Origin: Streptomyces sp. NBC_01198 | GTDB taxonomy: Bacteria; Actinomycetota; Actinomycetes; Streptomycetales; Streptomycetaceae | Assembly (NCBI RefSeq): GCF_036010485.1 | Contig: NZ_CP108568.1 | Span: forward strand, 930,001 to 994,000 | DNA: 64,000 bases | Reading direction: 5' to 3' | Shown: positions 35,901-44,343 of the stretch, piece by piece | Position numbering within the stretch: the stretch's first letter is position 1 | How the letters are laid out: each line of letters starts with the position of its first letter | Program-made: the position numbers and the translations under genes | Notes under the pieces: model-generated | What the model was told of the DNA's origin: nothing | Seen by the model: only the letters and a program-made list of their open reading frames with translations | Databases searched by the model: none

Positions 35901-36290
35901 CTACCCGGCTTTGTCCACGCGGAAGGTACGCCGGTAGGCGGCGGGAGTGGTGCGCAGGGCCTCGCGGAAGCGCCGGCGCAGGTTATCGGCCGAGGACGGG
36001 CCGACCCGGTGCGCGATGGTCTCCACGGGCAGGCCGGTCTCCTCCAGCAGTGCCCGGGTGGCGGCGATGCGCCGGTCGAGCAGCCAGCGGCCGGGGCTGA
36101 TGCCCAACTGCTCGGTGAAGCGCCGGGTGAGCGTGCGGGCCGAGACCTGGGCGCGCGCTGCCATCTCGGCGACGCCGACCGGCTGGTCCAAGCGCCCGGC
36201 CAGCCAGTCGAGCAGCGGGGCCGGCGAGTCGGCGACCGGTCCGGAGGTGGGCAGTTCGGCGTACTGCAGCTGGCAGCCCTCGCGGTGCGG
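35901..36290 (-). pseudogene. C-terminal half of a GlxA/FtrA-type AraC regulator
   Basis: The frame reads PPHREGCQLQYAELPTSGPV then LLDWLAGRLDQPVGVAEMAA, ARTLTRRFTEQLGISPGRWL, RRIAATRALLEETGLPVETI and LRRRFREALRTTPAAYRRTF. This is the double helix-turn-helix of AraC proteins that normally follow a DJ-1/PfpI domain. The DJ-1 half is absent: upstream of about 36290 the sequence becomes, on the other strand, an MFS transporter fragment. The DNA-binding part is intact but has no proper start. Confidence 0.75.
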
Positions 36291-36951
36291 CGGCGTGCTG
36301 CTCTTCGGCCCGCTGGTACCGCTCGGCTCGGCGCTGATCGGCGCCCGGTTCGGCCCGGACACCTACGGTCTCGCGGTCTCGTGCCTCGGGGCAGGAACGG
36401 TACTCGGCGGCCTGCTGGCGCTCCGGCTCCGCCCGAGCCGGCCACTGGCCGCCGGCGCGGGGGCGATGGTGCTGTTCACCGCGCTGCCGCTCTGCGTGGC
36501 GCTGGACGCCGGACTGCCGACGCTGCTGGCGGGCCGCGTCCTCGGCGGCGGCGCCCTGGCGTTCTGGTCGGTGATGTGGGCCACCGGCGTGCAGACCCGC
36601 TCCCCGCTGGCGGTGCTCAACCGGGTCACCGCGTACGAGATGGCCGGCTCGGTCTCCGGTATCGCGCTCGGCCAGATCCTTGCGGGGCCGGCCCTCGCGC
36701 TGGCCGCCCCGGAGCGACTGCTGCTGGTCTCGGCGGGCACCTGCCTGGCGGGCTGCGTGGCGCTGCTCGTCATCCCCGCGATCCGCACGCTGCACCACGC
36801 CGCCTCGACGGACTCCGGCAGTTGCCAGGGACCGGACGGCCCGCCGGCTCCGCACGTGCCGACGTCCGGCGGGGCTCTCCGGCCTGCGGGACCGGGATCG
36901 CGGCGCCCCCCGGCAGGCGGCGGCCGCACGCGACCTGGCTGCCGCACCTGA
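36291..36951 (+). pseudogene. C-terminal half of an MFS transporter
   Basis: From about 36291 the plus strand reads GVLLFGPLVPLGSALIGARF, LGAGTVLGGLLALRLRPSR, WSVMWATGVQTRSPLAVLNR, VTAYEMAGSVSGIALGQILA and LLLVSAGTCLAGCVALLVIP. This is the second six-helix half of an MFS carrier, with a tail to 36951. There is no N-terminal half. It abuts the AraC remnant head to head, so a deletion has removed the promoter region and both 5' ends of a divergent regulator/exporter pair. Confidence 0.75.
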
Positions 36952-37032
36952 CCCGCGTCTGCGCCGCCTGTCCTTCGCTGCGCCCCTCGCAGGGCCGATC
37001 CAAGTGGAATCCGCAGGGGATGATAGGCGGGC

Positions 37033-37578
37033 GTGATCGGCGACGGGCGGGAGATGATGGTTGTGAGCGGGCAGGTCGACGCGGGCGGAGAGGACGAGCA
37101 GGTGGTGCCAGGGGATCCGGAAGCGGACCGCCTGGGAAAGCGGATCGAGTTCCTGTTCACGTATGTGCAGCCGCTGGGGCGGCGGTACACACTCCAGGAA
37201 GTGGTGGACGGGATCCGCGACTCGGCGCGGCCCGGTCATTCCAAGATCTCCGTCGGACGGTTGTGGGCGCTGCTCAGGGGGCGGGCCGGGAATCCCACGG
37301 TCGGGACGCTGCGCGCGCTCGGCGACTTCTTCGGGGTGCCCCAGGCGTACTTCATCGACGACGAGGTGGCCGACCGGGTCGCCGCGCAACTCGCGCTGAT
37401 CGCGGCGATGCGCGCCCACGACGTACGGTCGGTCGCGCTGCGGGCGGCGGCCGTGGCGACGATGTCCGCGCACGGGCTGGACACGGTGCGTTCCCTGGTG
37501 GAGCGCAGCGGGGTGCCGGAACCGGGGGCGGAGGGTCCGCCGGCCGACGCCGCGCAGGAAGCCGGGCCGCCGGACTAG
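37033..37578 (+). CDS. XRE-family transcriptional regulator of an ImmA-linked operon
   Basis: A 181-residue protein with a helix-turn-helix near residues 30-100: LGKRIEFLFTYVQPLGRRYT, ISVGRLWALLRGRAGNPTVG and TLRALGDFFGVPQAYFIDDE, the actinobacterial XRE form. The C-terminal third (VALRAAAVATMSAHGLDTVR) is helical. The start could be GTG at 37033 or ATG at 37054. It is followed on the same strand by an ImmA-type protease and a multi-pass membrane protein, a recurring three-gene set in Streptomyces. Confidence 0.8.
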   Translation: MIGDGREMMVVSGQVDAGGEDEQVVPGDPEADRLGKRIEFLFTYVQPLGRRYTLQEVVDGIRDSARPGHSKISVGRLWALLRGRAGNPTVGTLRALGDFFGVPQAYFIDDEVADRVAAQLALIAAMRAHDVRSVALRAAAVATMSAHGLDTVRSLVERSGVPEPGAEGPPADAAQEAGPPD

Positions 37579-37703
37579 CGAACTGATCACACCACCAGTC
37601 GTCATGTCGTACAGCCACACCATCTGCCCCACGGGTTCTACACTCCCCTCGGGGGGCGCCGGCACCAGCGGCGCTTGCAAGCCGTGATGATGCCGGGGGG
37701 CAA

Positions 37704-38270
37704 ATGCAGGGCGGGGAGTGGCGCCGGTTCGAGGCGCGTTGTGACGATCTGATCAGCCAACTCGCCGTAGCGCAGCCGTTCACGGTCGAGCGCCTGGCGG
37801 AGGCTGTGTCCAGGAGACGCGGGCGGCCGCTGCGGCTGATCCCGCTGCCGAGGGCCGATACGGAGGGGTCGGGCATCTGCGGTGCGTGGATCGCCTGCGC
37901 GGACGCCGACCACGTCTACTACTCGGTGGTCACGAGCGCGGTCCACCAGAGGCACATCGTCCTCCACGAACTGGCACACATCCTGCTGGGCCACCGTCGT
38001 ACCGACGAGCCCGATCCCGCTGGTCTCGAGCAGCTGTTCCCGGACCTGGACCCCGCGATGGTCGCGCGTCTGCTGGCCCGCAGCGGCACGGGGGCGGACA
38101 CGGTCAGGGAGCAGGAGGCCGAACTGCTCGCGTGCCTGATCTGGCAGCGTTTCAACAGCTCCCCCACCGCCCGGCCCGATGCCTCCGGCACGGTCGGCGA
38201 CGTCCTCTCCCTCGTGATGTGCACCTTCGCCGACGCCTACGAGTGGAGGAGGCCGTATGAGGCTCTATGA
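37704..38270 (+). CDS. ImmA/IrrE-family metallo-endopeptidase
   Basis: A 188-residue protein with the zinc-peptidase motif HELAH in RHIVLHELAHILLGHR (His90s region), followed by the downstream acidic residues QEAELLACLIWQRF. These proteases cleave or interact with a partner XRE repressor, and that partner is probably the gene at 37033. The 3' end overlaps the next gene by 14 bases. No signal peptide is present, so it acts in the cytoplasm. Confidence 0.88.
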   Translation: MQGGEWRRFEARCDDLISQLAVAQPFTVERLAEAVSRRRGRPLRLIPLPRADTEGSGICGAWIACADADHVYYSVVTSAVHQRHIVLHELAHILLGHRRTDEPDPAGLEQLFPDLDPAMVARLLARSGTGADTVREQEAELLACLIWQRFNSSPTARPDASGTVGDVLSLVMCTFADAYEWRRPYEAL

Positions 38271-39531
38271 GATGGTGCTGCTCCCGGTGCTGTGGTCACT
38301 GGCCCTCTACGGCTGGAGCCGCCGGCCGTCCGCGCCGCGCAGTGCCCGGATCCTCGCGGCGGTGTGGACGTGCTGGGCACTGGGTGTGACCGTGGGCACG
38401 GCGGACGTTCGGCGGATCGTGGACCGCTTCGTCGGCGTCGACAGCGTCACCAACCTGTTCGTGCACCTGCTGTCGCTGGCCGGCACGGCGGGCATCGTGG
38501 AGTTCGTGCGGGAGATGACGGGACGCGCGCACGGGCGCGTGTCACGTGGGAACGCCGCCGGGCTGCTGCTCGCCTCGGCCGCGCTGACCACCGCCTTCGC
38601 GGTGATGCCACGGCCGGACGGCGACGTCGCCCTGCTGACGTACAGCCAGGACACCGCGGCCGGCTACACGTACTGGGCGATGCTGACCGGGTATCTGGCC
38701 CTCGGGCTCGCCGCGGCCGCGCGGATCTGCTGGGTCCACGGGCGGTCCGTGCCGCGCGGGCCGGTGCGTACCTCACTGTGGCTGATGCGGGCCGCCACGG
38801 TGCTCGGCGCGACGTACCTCGCCCACCGGTTCGCCTACCTGACCGTGCGCTACGCCCACGGGTCCTTCCCCTTGCCGACGTCGGTCGCCGTGACCACGCA
38901 GACCCTGCTCGCGCTGACCCTGCTGTTTGTGGCGCTCGCCGTCGTCTGGCCCGCGTTCGCGGAACACCAGCAGAAACGGGCGGACGTGCGGAAGGCCCGC
39001 GGTATCGCTCCGCTGTGGCGCCTCCTCCAGAGCGCGACGCCCGAGGTGGCACTGGCGCTCCCCGCGGAACTGCGCCGCAGCAACCCCCGCCTGCGTCTGT
39101 ACCGTCTTGTGATCGAGATACGCGACAGCGCCCTTGCCGTCGAACCGCATCTCGACGCCGGGCATCCGGCGGCGGCCGAGGCCGCCCTGCGGACGGCGGG
39201 GTTCGAGGGGCCGGTGCCCGCGCACGTCGTCGAGGCGGTCCTGGTGCGGTACGCGGTCGCCGCGCGGCTGGCCGGCCACGAGGGGGTGCTCGGGGGGCGA
39301 CCCGAGGTGCACGACGCAGTGGACCTTGAGGCGGAGACCCGCTGGTTCGAGCAGGTGGCCGTGGTTCTCGACCGGCCTGCGGTGGTCCGCGCCGCCGAGC
39401 TGCTCAACGCCGGGCGCGATTCGGCGCCCGGCGCTGCGGACGACCCTGGGGGCGGCGCGGTCCCGGTGCCCCCGCACGGGACCGTGGCACCGGGACCGCG
39501 GGTCAGCCGCGACCGTCCCAGTTCGCCGTGA
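38257..39531 (+). CDS. MAB_1171c-family putative membrane transporter
   Basis: A 424-residue protein with about seven membrane segments in the first 235 residues (for example MVLLPVLWSLALYGW, ILAAVWTCWALGVTVG, AAGLLLASAALTTAFAVM, TYWAMLTGYLALGLAAAARI, TQTLLALTLLFVALAVVWP). A soluble C-terminal domain of about 180 residues begins PLWRLLQSATPEVALALP and contains RLYRLVIEIRDSAL. This is the MAB_1171c layout, typically next to XRE and ImmA genes. The start overlaps the ImmA gene. The end overlaps the convergent repeat-protein gene by 29 bases. Confidence 0.85.
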   Translation: MRLYEMVLLPVLWSLALYGWSRRPSAPRSARILAAVWTCWALGVTVGTADVRRIVDRFVGVDSVTNLFVHLLSLAGTAGIVEFVREMTGRAHGRVSRGNAAGLLLASAALTTAFAVMPRPDGDVALLTYSQDTAAGYTYWAMLTGYLALGLAAAARICWVHGRSVPRGPVRTSLWLMRAATVLGATYLAHRFAYLTVRYAHGSFPLPTSVAVTTQTLLALTLLFVALAVVWPAFAEHQQKRADVRKARGIAPLWRLLQSATPEVALALPAELRRSNPRLRLYRLVIEIRDSALAVEPHLDAGHPAAAEAALRTAGFEGPVPAHVVEAVLVRYAVAARLAGHEGVLGGRPEVHDAVDLEAETRWFEQVAVVLDRPAVVRAAELLNAGRDSAPGAADDPGGGAVPVPPHGTVAPGPRVSRDRPSSP

Positions 39532-40783
39532 CGGGGAGGTCGCCGACCGTCCCCCAGCCGACGGTCTTGGTGCTGCCGTCGTCCATCCGCAGATAGAAGG
39601 TGTGGTCCGACGGGCGGTAGATCCCGACGTTGTCCGGCCCCGCGTCGTCCCAGTTCGCCGACACCGGGAGGTCCCCGGTGGTGCCCCAGCCGACCTTCCT
39701 GGTGCTGCCGTCGTCCATCCGCAGATAGAAGGTGTGCTCGGACGGGCGGTAGATCCCGACGTTGCCCGCGTTACCGCCGTCCCAGTTCCCCGAAACAGGC
39801 AGGTCGCCGGTGGTGCCCCAACCGATCGTCTTCGTACCGCCGTCATCCATCCGCAAGTAGAACGTGTGCTCCGACGGGCGGTAGATCCCCACGTTGTCCG
39901 CACTACCGCCGTCCCAGTTCCCCGAAACAGGCAGGTCCCCCGTAGTACCCCAACCGATCGTCTTCGTACCGCCGTCATCCATCCGCAGATAGAACGTGTG
40001 CCCGGACGGGCGGTAGATCCCCACGTTGTCCGCACTACCGCCGTCCCAGTTCCCCGAAACAGGCAGGTCCCCCGTAGTACCCCAGCCGATCGTCTTCGTA
40101 CCGCCGTCATCCATCCGCAAGTAGAACGTGTGCTCCGAGGGGCGGTAGATCCCGACGTTGTCCGGCCCGCGGTCGACGACCGGGTCGAACAGGGCGTCCG
40201 CGATGCGCTGGCCGTCGGCGGCCTGGAGTTGGTAGCGGTCCGGGTAGGCGGATCTCTGGACCGCCTGGCAGACGTCGCCGATCGGACGGGTCTGCCAGTC
40301 CTGGACGCCGAGCATCGAGCTGAGGAAGGCGTTGGTCGACCAGGTCGGGTTCATCCGCTGGTCGAACGTCCCCCAGCTGGAACGCTGTTGGAACAGACCC
40401 ACGCTGTCGAGGTCCTCGGTGTTGGGGTTGTTGCGGAGGGTCGTCTCGACGATGGAGGTCGTCACGGCGATGACGGCGGCACGCTCCGGGAGGCCCCGGG
40501 CGCGGGCGGCGTTGACGATGGCTCGGGCACAGGAGACCCGGTAGGCGGTCATGTAGCCGTCGAGAGTCCCGGTCAGGACGCTGTTGAGCCGGTTCGCGAC
40601 CGTCTGGTCGGAACTCAGCACGGTCCCGCACGAGTAGTCCGCCACGGCCGGGACGACGGCCGGGTCGGAGAGGTCGGGGCCGTTGTCCGCCCGCGCGGCC
40701 GGGGCTGCGGCCAGCAACGTGACGGCGAGGGTCGTGACGGCGGACAGGGCAAGGGCGCGGGGACGGCGCAGGCTGCGGTTCAC
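39503..40783 (-). CDS. secreted lysozyme-like domain protein with five 44-residue repeats
   Basis: A 426-residue exported protein starting at GTG 40783 with a Sec signal (LSAVTTLAVTLLAAAPAARA). The N-terminal domain (about residues 35-205) resembles transglycosylase-like domains of actinobacterial cell-wall proteins (RAAVIAVTTSIVETTLRNNP, DLDSVGLFQQRSSWGTFDQR). Five tandem repeats follow, each of the type NVGIYRPSEHTFYLRMDDG and GWGTTGDLPVSGNWDG. They resemble FG-GAP/VCBS-like propeller units and probably bind the wall or polysaccharide. The next gene (40874) carries the same repeats. Confidence 0.82.
   Translation of the reverse strand: MNRSLRRPRALALSAVTTLAVTLLAAAPAARADNGPDLSDPAVVPAVADYSCGTVLSSDQTVANRLNSVLTGTLDGYMTAYRVSCARAIVNAARARGLPERAAVIAVTTSIVETTLRNNPNTEDLDSVGLFQQRSSWGTFDQRMNPTWSTNAFLSSMLGVQDWQTRPIGDVCQAVQRSAYPDRYQLQAADGQRIADALFDPVVDRGPDNVGIYRPSEHTFYLRMDDGGTKTIGWGTTGDLPVSGNWDGGSADNVGIYRPSGHTFYLRMDDGGTKTIGWGTTGDLPVSGNWDGGSADNVGIYRPSEHTFYLRMDDGGTKTIGWGTTGDLPVSGNWDGGNAGNVGIYRPSEHTFYLRMDDGSTRKVGWGTTGDLPVSANWDDAGPDNVGIYRPSDHTFYLRMDDGSTKTVGWGTVGDLPVTANWDGRG
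39506..40167 (-). repeat. five tandem 132-base coding repeats (array 1)
   Basis: Five units encoding about 44 residues each. Cores are GIYRPSEHTFYLRMDDG and WGTTGDLPVSGNWDG; units 2-4 (in translation) differ by only a few residues and share long identical DNA stretches with one another. The second array at 40877-41543 has the same unit, so unequal exchange between the arrays is possible. Confidence 0.9.
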
Positions 40784-40873
40784 GGGGTGCGGCTCGCTTC
40801 CGGGTCGGCTGGGGAGGGCGGACGGTCCGGTGGCGCGGCCCGGCGGAACCGCGCCGCGCCACCGGACGCGGTG

Positions 40874-42148
40874 TCAGGAGCGGGCGTCCCAGTTCGCGGT
40901 CACGGGGAGGTCGCCGACCGTCCCCCAGCCGACGGTCTTGGTGCTGCCGTCGTCCATCCGCAGATAGAAGGTGTGGTCGGACTGGCGGTAGATCCCGACG
41001 TTGTCCGGCCCCGCGTCATCCCAGTCCGCAGACACCGGCAGATCCCCTGTGGTGCCCCAGCCGACGGTCTTGGTGCTGCCGTCGTCCATCCGCAGGTAGA
41101 AGGTGTGCTCGGACGGGCGGTAGATCCCGACGTTGCCCGCACTACCGCCGTCCCAGTTGCCCGCTACGGGGAGGTCGCCGACCGTTCCCCAGCCGATCGT
41201 CTTGGTGCTGCCGTCGTCCATCCGCAGATAGAAGGTGTGCTCCGAGGGGCGGTAGATCCCGACGTTGTCCGCGGTGCCGCCGTCCCAGTTCGCCGACACC
41301 GGCAGATCGCCCGTGGTGCCCCAGCCGATCTTCTTGGTGCTGCCGTCGTCCATCCGCAGGTAGAAGGTGTGCTCCGACGGGCGGTAGATCCCGACGTTGT
41401 CCGGCCCGCCGTCCCAGTCCCCCGCTACGGGGAGGTCGCCGACCGTTCCCCAGCCGATCGTCTTGGTGCTGCCGTCGTCCATCCGCAGATAGAAGGTGTG
41501 CTCCGAGGGGCGGTAGATCCCGACGTTGTCCGGCCCGGGGTCGACGACGTCGTCGACCACGCTGTTGTTGCGGACCGGCTTGAAAGTGCCGTAGCCGCTG
41601 AAGTACGGATACGGGATGGTGCGGTGGTGGACGCCGCTGCCGGTGAACTCGTAGCCGTCGTAGGAGGTGTGCGACGAGTCGGTCCAGCCGCCGAAGATGG
41701 CGATATGGCCGCTGTTGCCGGCGGAGTCGTTGAGCAGGGCGTCGCCGGGCTTGAGGTCGTTCTTGCCGATCCAGGAGGCGACGCCGCTGGGGACGAAGCT
41801 GGTGGTGTCGAGTCCGGGGGTGCCGAGGTGCCAGGCCATGGACGCGTAGCCCGAGCAGTCGGTGCGGTAGCCCTGGTAGGTGCTCCCCTGGTTGTAGTCG
41901 AGCCCGATGCCGACCCAGGTTTGCGCCCGCGCCAGCACCTGGCTCCGGGTGATCTGCGGACCGGCGGTGTTCGGTGCGACAGCGACAGACGCGCCCTGGC
42001 CGGCACCTCCCTTGTCCCGGGCGGCGACGGAGGACGCCGAGGGTGTGCCGGCGCCGGGAGCGGCGAAAGCGGGTGCGGTGACGGCAAGGGTGCCGAGGAG
42101 TATGACGGCGATGCCGAGTGTGCGCCGCGGGGCATGCGTATGGAACAC
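40874..42148 (-). CDS. secreted NlpC/P60-type peptidoglycan hydrolase with five 44-residue repeats
   Basis: A 424-residue exported protein. GTG at 42148 follows GGGGGGAGA; signal LGIAVILLGTLAVTAPAFA. The catalytic domain (about residues 60-190) has the NlpC/P60 Cys in YRTDCSGYASMAWHLG and His in NSGHIAIFGGW, with LKPGDALLND before it. Five repeats follow with the same core as the neighbouring protein (GIYRPSEHTFYLRMDDGST). The enzyme would cut stem peptides in the wall. A hairpin covers its ribosome site (42151-42168). Confidence 0.85.
   Translation of the reverse strand: MFHTHAPRRTLGIAVILLGTLAVTAPAFAAPGAGTPSASSVAARDKGGAGQGASVAVAPNTAGPQITRSQVLARAQTWVGIGLDYNQGSTYQGYRTDCSGYASMAWHLGTPGLDTTSFVPSGVASWIGKNDLKPGDALLNDSAGNSGHIAIFGGWTDSSHTSYDGYEFTGSGVHHRTIPYPYFSGYGTFKPVRNNSVVDDVVDPGPDNVGIYRPSEHTFYLRMDDGSTKTIGWGTVGDLPVAGDWDGGPDNVGIYRPSEHTFYLRMDDGSTKKIGWGTTGDLPVSANWDGGTADNVGIYRPSEHTFYLRMDDGSTKTIGWGTVGDLPVAGNWDGGSAGNVGIYRPSEHTFYLRMDDGSTKTVGWGTTGDLPVSADWDDAGPDNVGIYRQSDHTFYLRMDDGSTKTVGWGTVGDLPVTANWDARS
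40877..41543 (-). repeat. five tandem 132-base coding repeats (array 2)
   Basis: The same 44-residue unit as the array at 39506-40167, in the same orientation. The two arrays are direct repeats about 1.37 kb apart, a substrate for recombination that would delete the first gene's N-terminal domain or fuse the proteins. Confidence 0.9.
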
Positions 42149-42598
42149 GGTTCTCCCCCCAAGGAGAATGAGCACGTGAGACCCACCCGGATCCCGGGCA
42201 GACCGCGCCCTCCCGTCGTGGCGGTCACCCGGGTCCCCCCGCGAAACGCCGATGTGACGGGTGGTCACGAGCGTGCATCTTTCACGCCCGATCGAGGGCT
42301 AGTCAATCTTTAGTGAAAAACGGCGCTGCCGCGAGATGGCTGAAACTCCCTGTCGGACCGACTGGACAAATAGGCACGCAATGGCGCTTCCAGGGGCGAT
42401 GACCTGGCGATATGGGCATGAATCCGCGATATTGCGGCAGCCGGCATCTGGACTGCTCATTGGCCGGTTTTTTTCACTAAAAAGTCAGTGCCGAGACCCG
42501 CCGTGGGATCAGCGGGTCATGCCTGCCAGGCTCGGAATGTCAACGCTGCCCACGGGTGACCGAGGTAGCGATACAGGCTGTGGGCGTAGGCTTCTGTG
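42149..42598. other. 450-base AT-richer gene-free stretch with distant inverted repeat
   Basis: The part from about 42300 to 42500 is clearly less GC-rich than its surroundings. TTTAGTGAAAAA near 42310 is mirrored by TTTTTTTCACTAAAAAG near 42470. I see no gene here. It contains the promoter of the wall hydrolase and perhaps that of the sirtuin. Confidence 0.5.
42151..42168 (-). promoter_or_regulatory. hairpin covering the ribosome binding site of the wall hydrolase
   Basis: TTCTCC (42151-42156 on the plus strand) pairs with GGAGAA (42163-42168) around a six-base loop. On the transcript this hides the GGGGGGAGA ribosome site just before GTG at 42148, so translation could be controlled by melting or a ligand. 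Confidence 0.5.
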
Positions 42599-43498
42599 AT
42601 GGATATCGGTACCGCGACCGGTCCGGCCGGCCGAACCCCTCGCACGGCAGGCGGCGCCGCAGACAGCCGGGAAGGCGGCGCCGAAGCCCTGGTCCGGTTC
42701 CTGGCCGGACGGGGCCCGGTGCTCGTCCTCAGCGGGGCGGGTCTGTCCACGGAATCGGGTATCCCGGACTACCGCGGAGTCACCGGTCGCCGGCGGCCGT
42801 CCGTGCCGATGACCTTCCAGGATTTCACCGCCGCCGAGGCGAACCGGCGCCGGTACTGGGCTCGCAGCCATCTGGGCTGGCGGGCCGTCGCACAGGCCCG
42901 GCCCAATGCCGGTCACCTGGCAGTGACACGTCTGGTGCACTCGGGCCTCGTCTCCGGGGTGATCACCCAGAATGTCGACGGCCTGCACAGCGCCGCCGGA
43001 GCCGCTGAGACGATCGACCTGCACGGCAGGCTCGACCGCGTGGTGTGCCTCGACTGCGGTGACCACAGCGACCGTACGCGGCTGGACGAACGCCTGGCGC
43101 GCGCCAATCCCGGCTTCCGCGACATCGCGGCCGCCACCAAGGCGGACGGGGACGCCGAACTCCCGCCCGACCGTGTCGCGGAGTTCCACATCGTGGCCTG
43201 CGAGGCATGCCGCGTTGGAACGCTCAAGCCCGACGTGGTCTTCTTCGGGGAGAACGTGCCCGCCGAGCGCGTCCAGCGGTGCTACGACCTGGTCGACACG
43301 TCTCTGGCGCTCCTGGTCCTGGGCTCCTCCCTCACCGTGATGTCCGGGCTGCGCTTCGCCCGGCGCGCGGCCCGCCAGGGCACTCCGGTGGCGATCGTCA
43401 ACCAGGGCCCCACCCGGGGGGACGCACTCGCCGCACTTCGGCTCGATCTGCCGCTCGGACGGACCCTCACCGCCCTCGCCGACGATCTCGGCGCTTGA
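42599..43498 (+). CDS. NAD-dependent protein deacetylase, Sir2 family
   Basis: A 299-residue sirtuin. The NAD motif GAGLSTESGIPDYR lies at residues 46-59, TQNVDGLH near 123-130, the catalytic His142 in IDLHGRLD, and the zinc ligands Cys150, Cys153 (VVCLDCG) and Cys201, Cys204 (ACEACRV). KPDVVFFGENVP and VLGSSLTVMSG complete the fold. It removes acyl groups from lysines using NAD. ATG at 42599 or GTG at 42596 could start it. It stands alone. Confidence 0.93.
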   Translation: MDIGTATGPAGRTPRTAGGAADSREGGAEALVRFLAGRGPVLVLSGAGLSTESGIPDYRGVTGRRRPSVPMTFQDFTAAEANRRRYWARSHLGWRAVAQARPNAGHLAVTRLVHSGLVSGVITQNVDGLHSAAGAAETIDLHGRLDRVVCLDCGDHSDRTRLDERLARANPGFRDIAAATKADGDAELPPDRVAEFHIVACEACRVGTLKPDVVFFGENVPAERVQRCYDLVDTSLALLVLGSSLTVMSGLRFARRAARQGTPVAIVNQGPTRGDALAALRLDLPLGRTLTALADDLGA

Positions 43499-43656
43499 CG
43501 GACAGCGACCTGCGCAGCCGTGGAACCTGGCGAGCCGGCGCAGCCACAGCCGGGCGTGCGGCACCTCTTCGTTGATCCGGACCCTGGCGGCCAGCAGCCC
43601 GCGGACCACTCGGCTCCACGATCCAGCCGGCTGTCGGGTTCGACCACCCGGCGTCG

Positions 43657-44172
43657 TCAGTCGACCGTGAGGCTGCTCGGCTTCTCGCCTCGATACGGCA
43701 GCCGGCGATATCCGGGGCGAAACGGAACGTAGAGGTCGCCGAGGCCGAGCTCACGGTGCAGCTGTTCGCAGAGGACAAGCCCGTGGAGGCTGCCGTCGGC
43801 AAGCTCCTCCGACCACTCAGCCCTGAGTTCATCGGGATCCAGCAGCGGTTCCGGATCCCAGCCGACCCGCGCGGCGACGTACCCGTCGAACTTCGCAAGC
43901 AGCGCGTACAGCTGGTGTCCGAGCTCGGTGAGCTCGGCTGGGGTGAGCCGTAACGGGGGCAGGCTGCCGTCGGGGGCGACGCGCCGTCCGACGGCCACCG
44001 GCAGGACGGAGAGCTCGATGTACGGGCCCGTGGTGCGGAGTATCGGCCGATGGAGCGGGACTTGACGGGTGCCCGCGCGCAGCACCCGCGGGCTGGGGTC
44101 GGTGAGAGCGGCACCCTGTGCCGCTTCGAGGTTGTCGCCGAAATTCACTACCAACTCGAAGCAGATGGCCAC
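43657..44172 (-). CDS. hypothetical protein downstream of the ThiF/M50 cassette
   Basis: A 171-residue soluble protein from GTG at 44172, placed after GAGGAAG. It reads ICFELVVNFGDNLEAAQGAA, RPILRTTGPYIELSVLPVAV, LTPAELTELGHQLYALLAKF and ELGLGDLYVPFRPGYRRLPY. No signal peptide or membrane segment is present and I do not recognise the family. It is on the same strand as, and 162 bases after, the M50 protease gene, so it may be the last gene of that cassette or an independent one; a hairpin at 44327-44343 lies between. Confidence 0.65.
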   Translation of the reverse strand: MAICFELVVNFGDNLEAAQGAALTDPSPRVLRAGTRQVPLHRPILRTTGPYIELSVLPVAVGRRVAPDGSLPPLRLTPAELTELGHQLYALLAKFDGYVAARVGWDPEPLLDPDELRAEWSEELADGSLHGLVLCEQLHRELGLGDLYVPFRPGYRRLPYRGEKPSSLTVD

Positions 44173-44326
44173 CGTTGGACTTCCTCTCCACGTTCCTGCC
44201 ACGGCCTTCGGGCCGGCCGACTCCGCGGGTCGCCACGCAGCCGGATGCTCCGGCCGTTGGATGAGGGCACCATTCTCCACCGGGGCGCCGCCCGGACGGC
44301 GGGATCCGAACCTGGGGCCCCTTGAT

Positions 44327-44343
44327 CCCGCGCCTCACGCGGG
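44327..44343 (-). terminator. hairpin at the end of the M50 gene
   Basis: CCCGCG (44327-44332) pairs with CGCGGG (44338-44343) around five bases that overlap the stop codon. There is no T run, so it is a weak terminator or mRNA-end structure. Confidence 0.4.

Noticed and set aside
39506..41543. Regular repeats that might be a CRISPR array
   Set aside because: Units are 132 bases, contiguous, in frame and encode conserved protein repeats; there are no spacers and no cas genes.
39134..42313. Very long plus-strand open frame (over 1,000 codons) across the repeat genes
   Set aside because: It is antisense to two well-supported secreted proteins; the open frame results from GC3 bias and from the repeated DNA being open in this frame in every unit.
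42149..42330. c-di-AMP (ydaO-type) riboswitch upstream of the wall hydrolase
   Set aside because: Such riboswitches precede some Streptomyces wall hydrolases, but the conserved motifs could not be matched here by eye.
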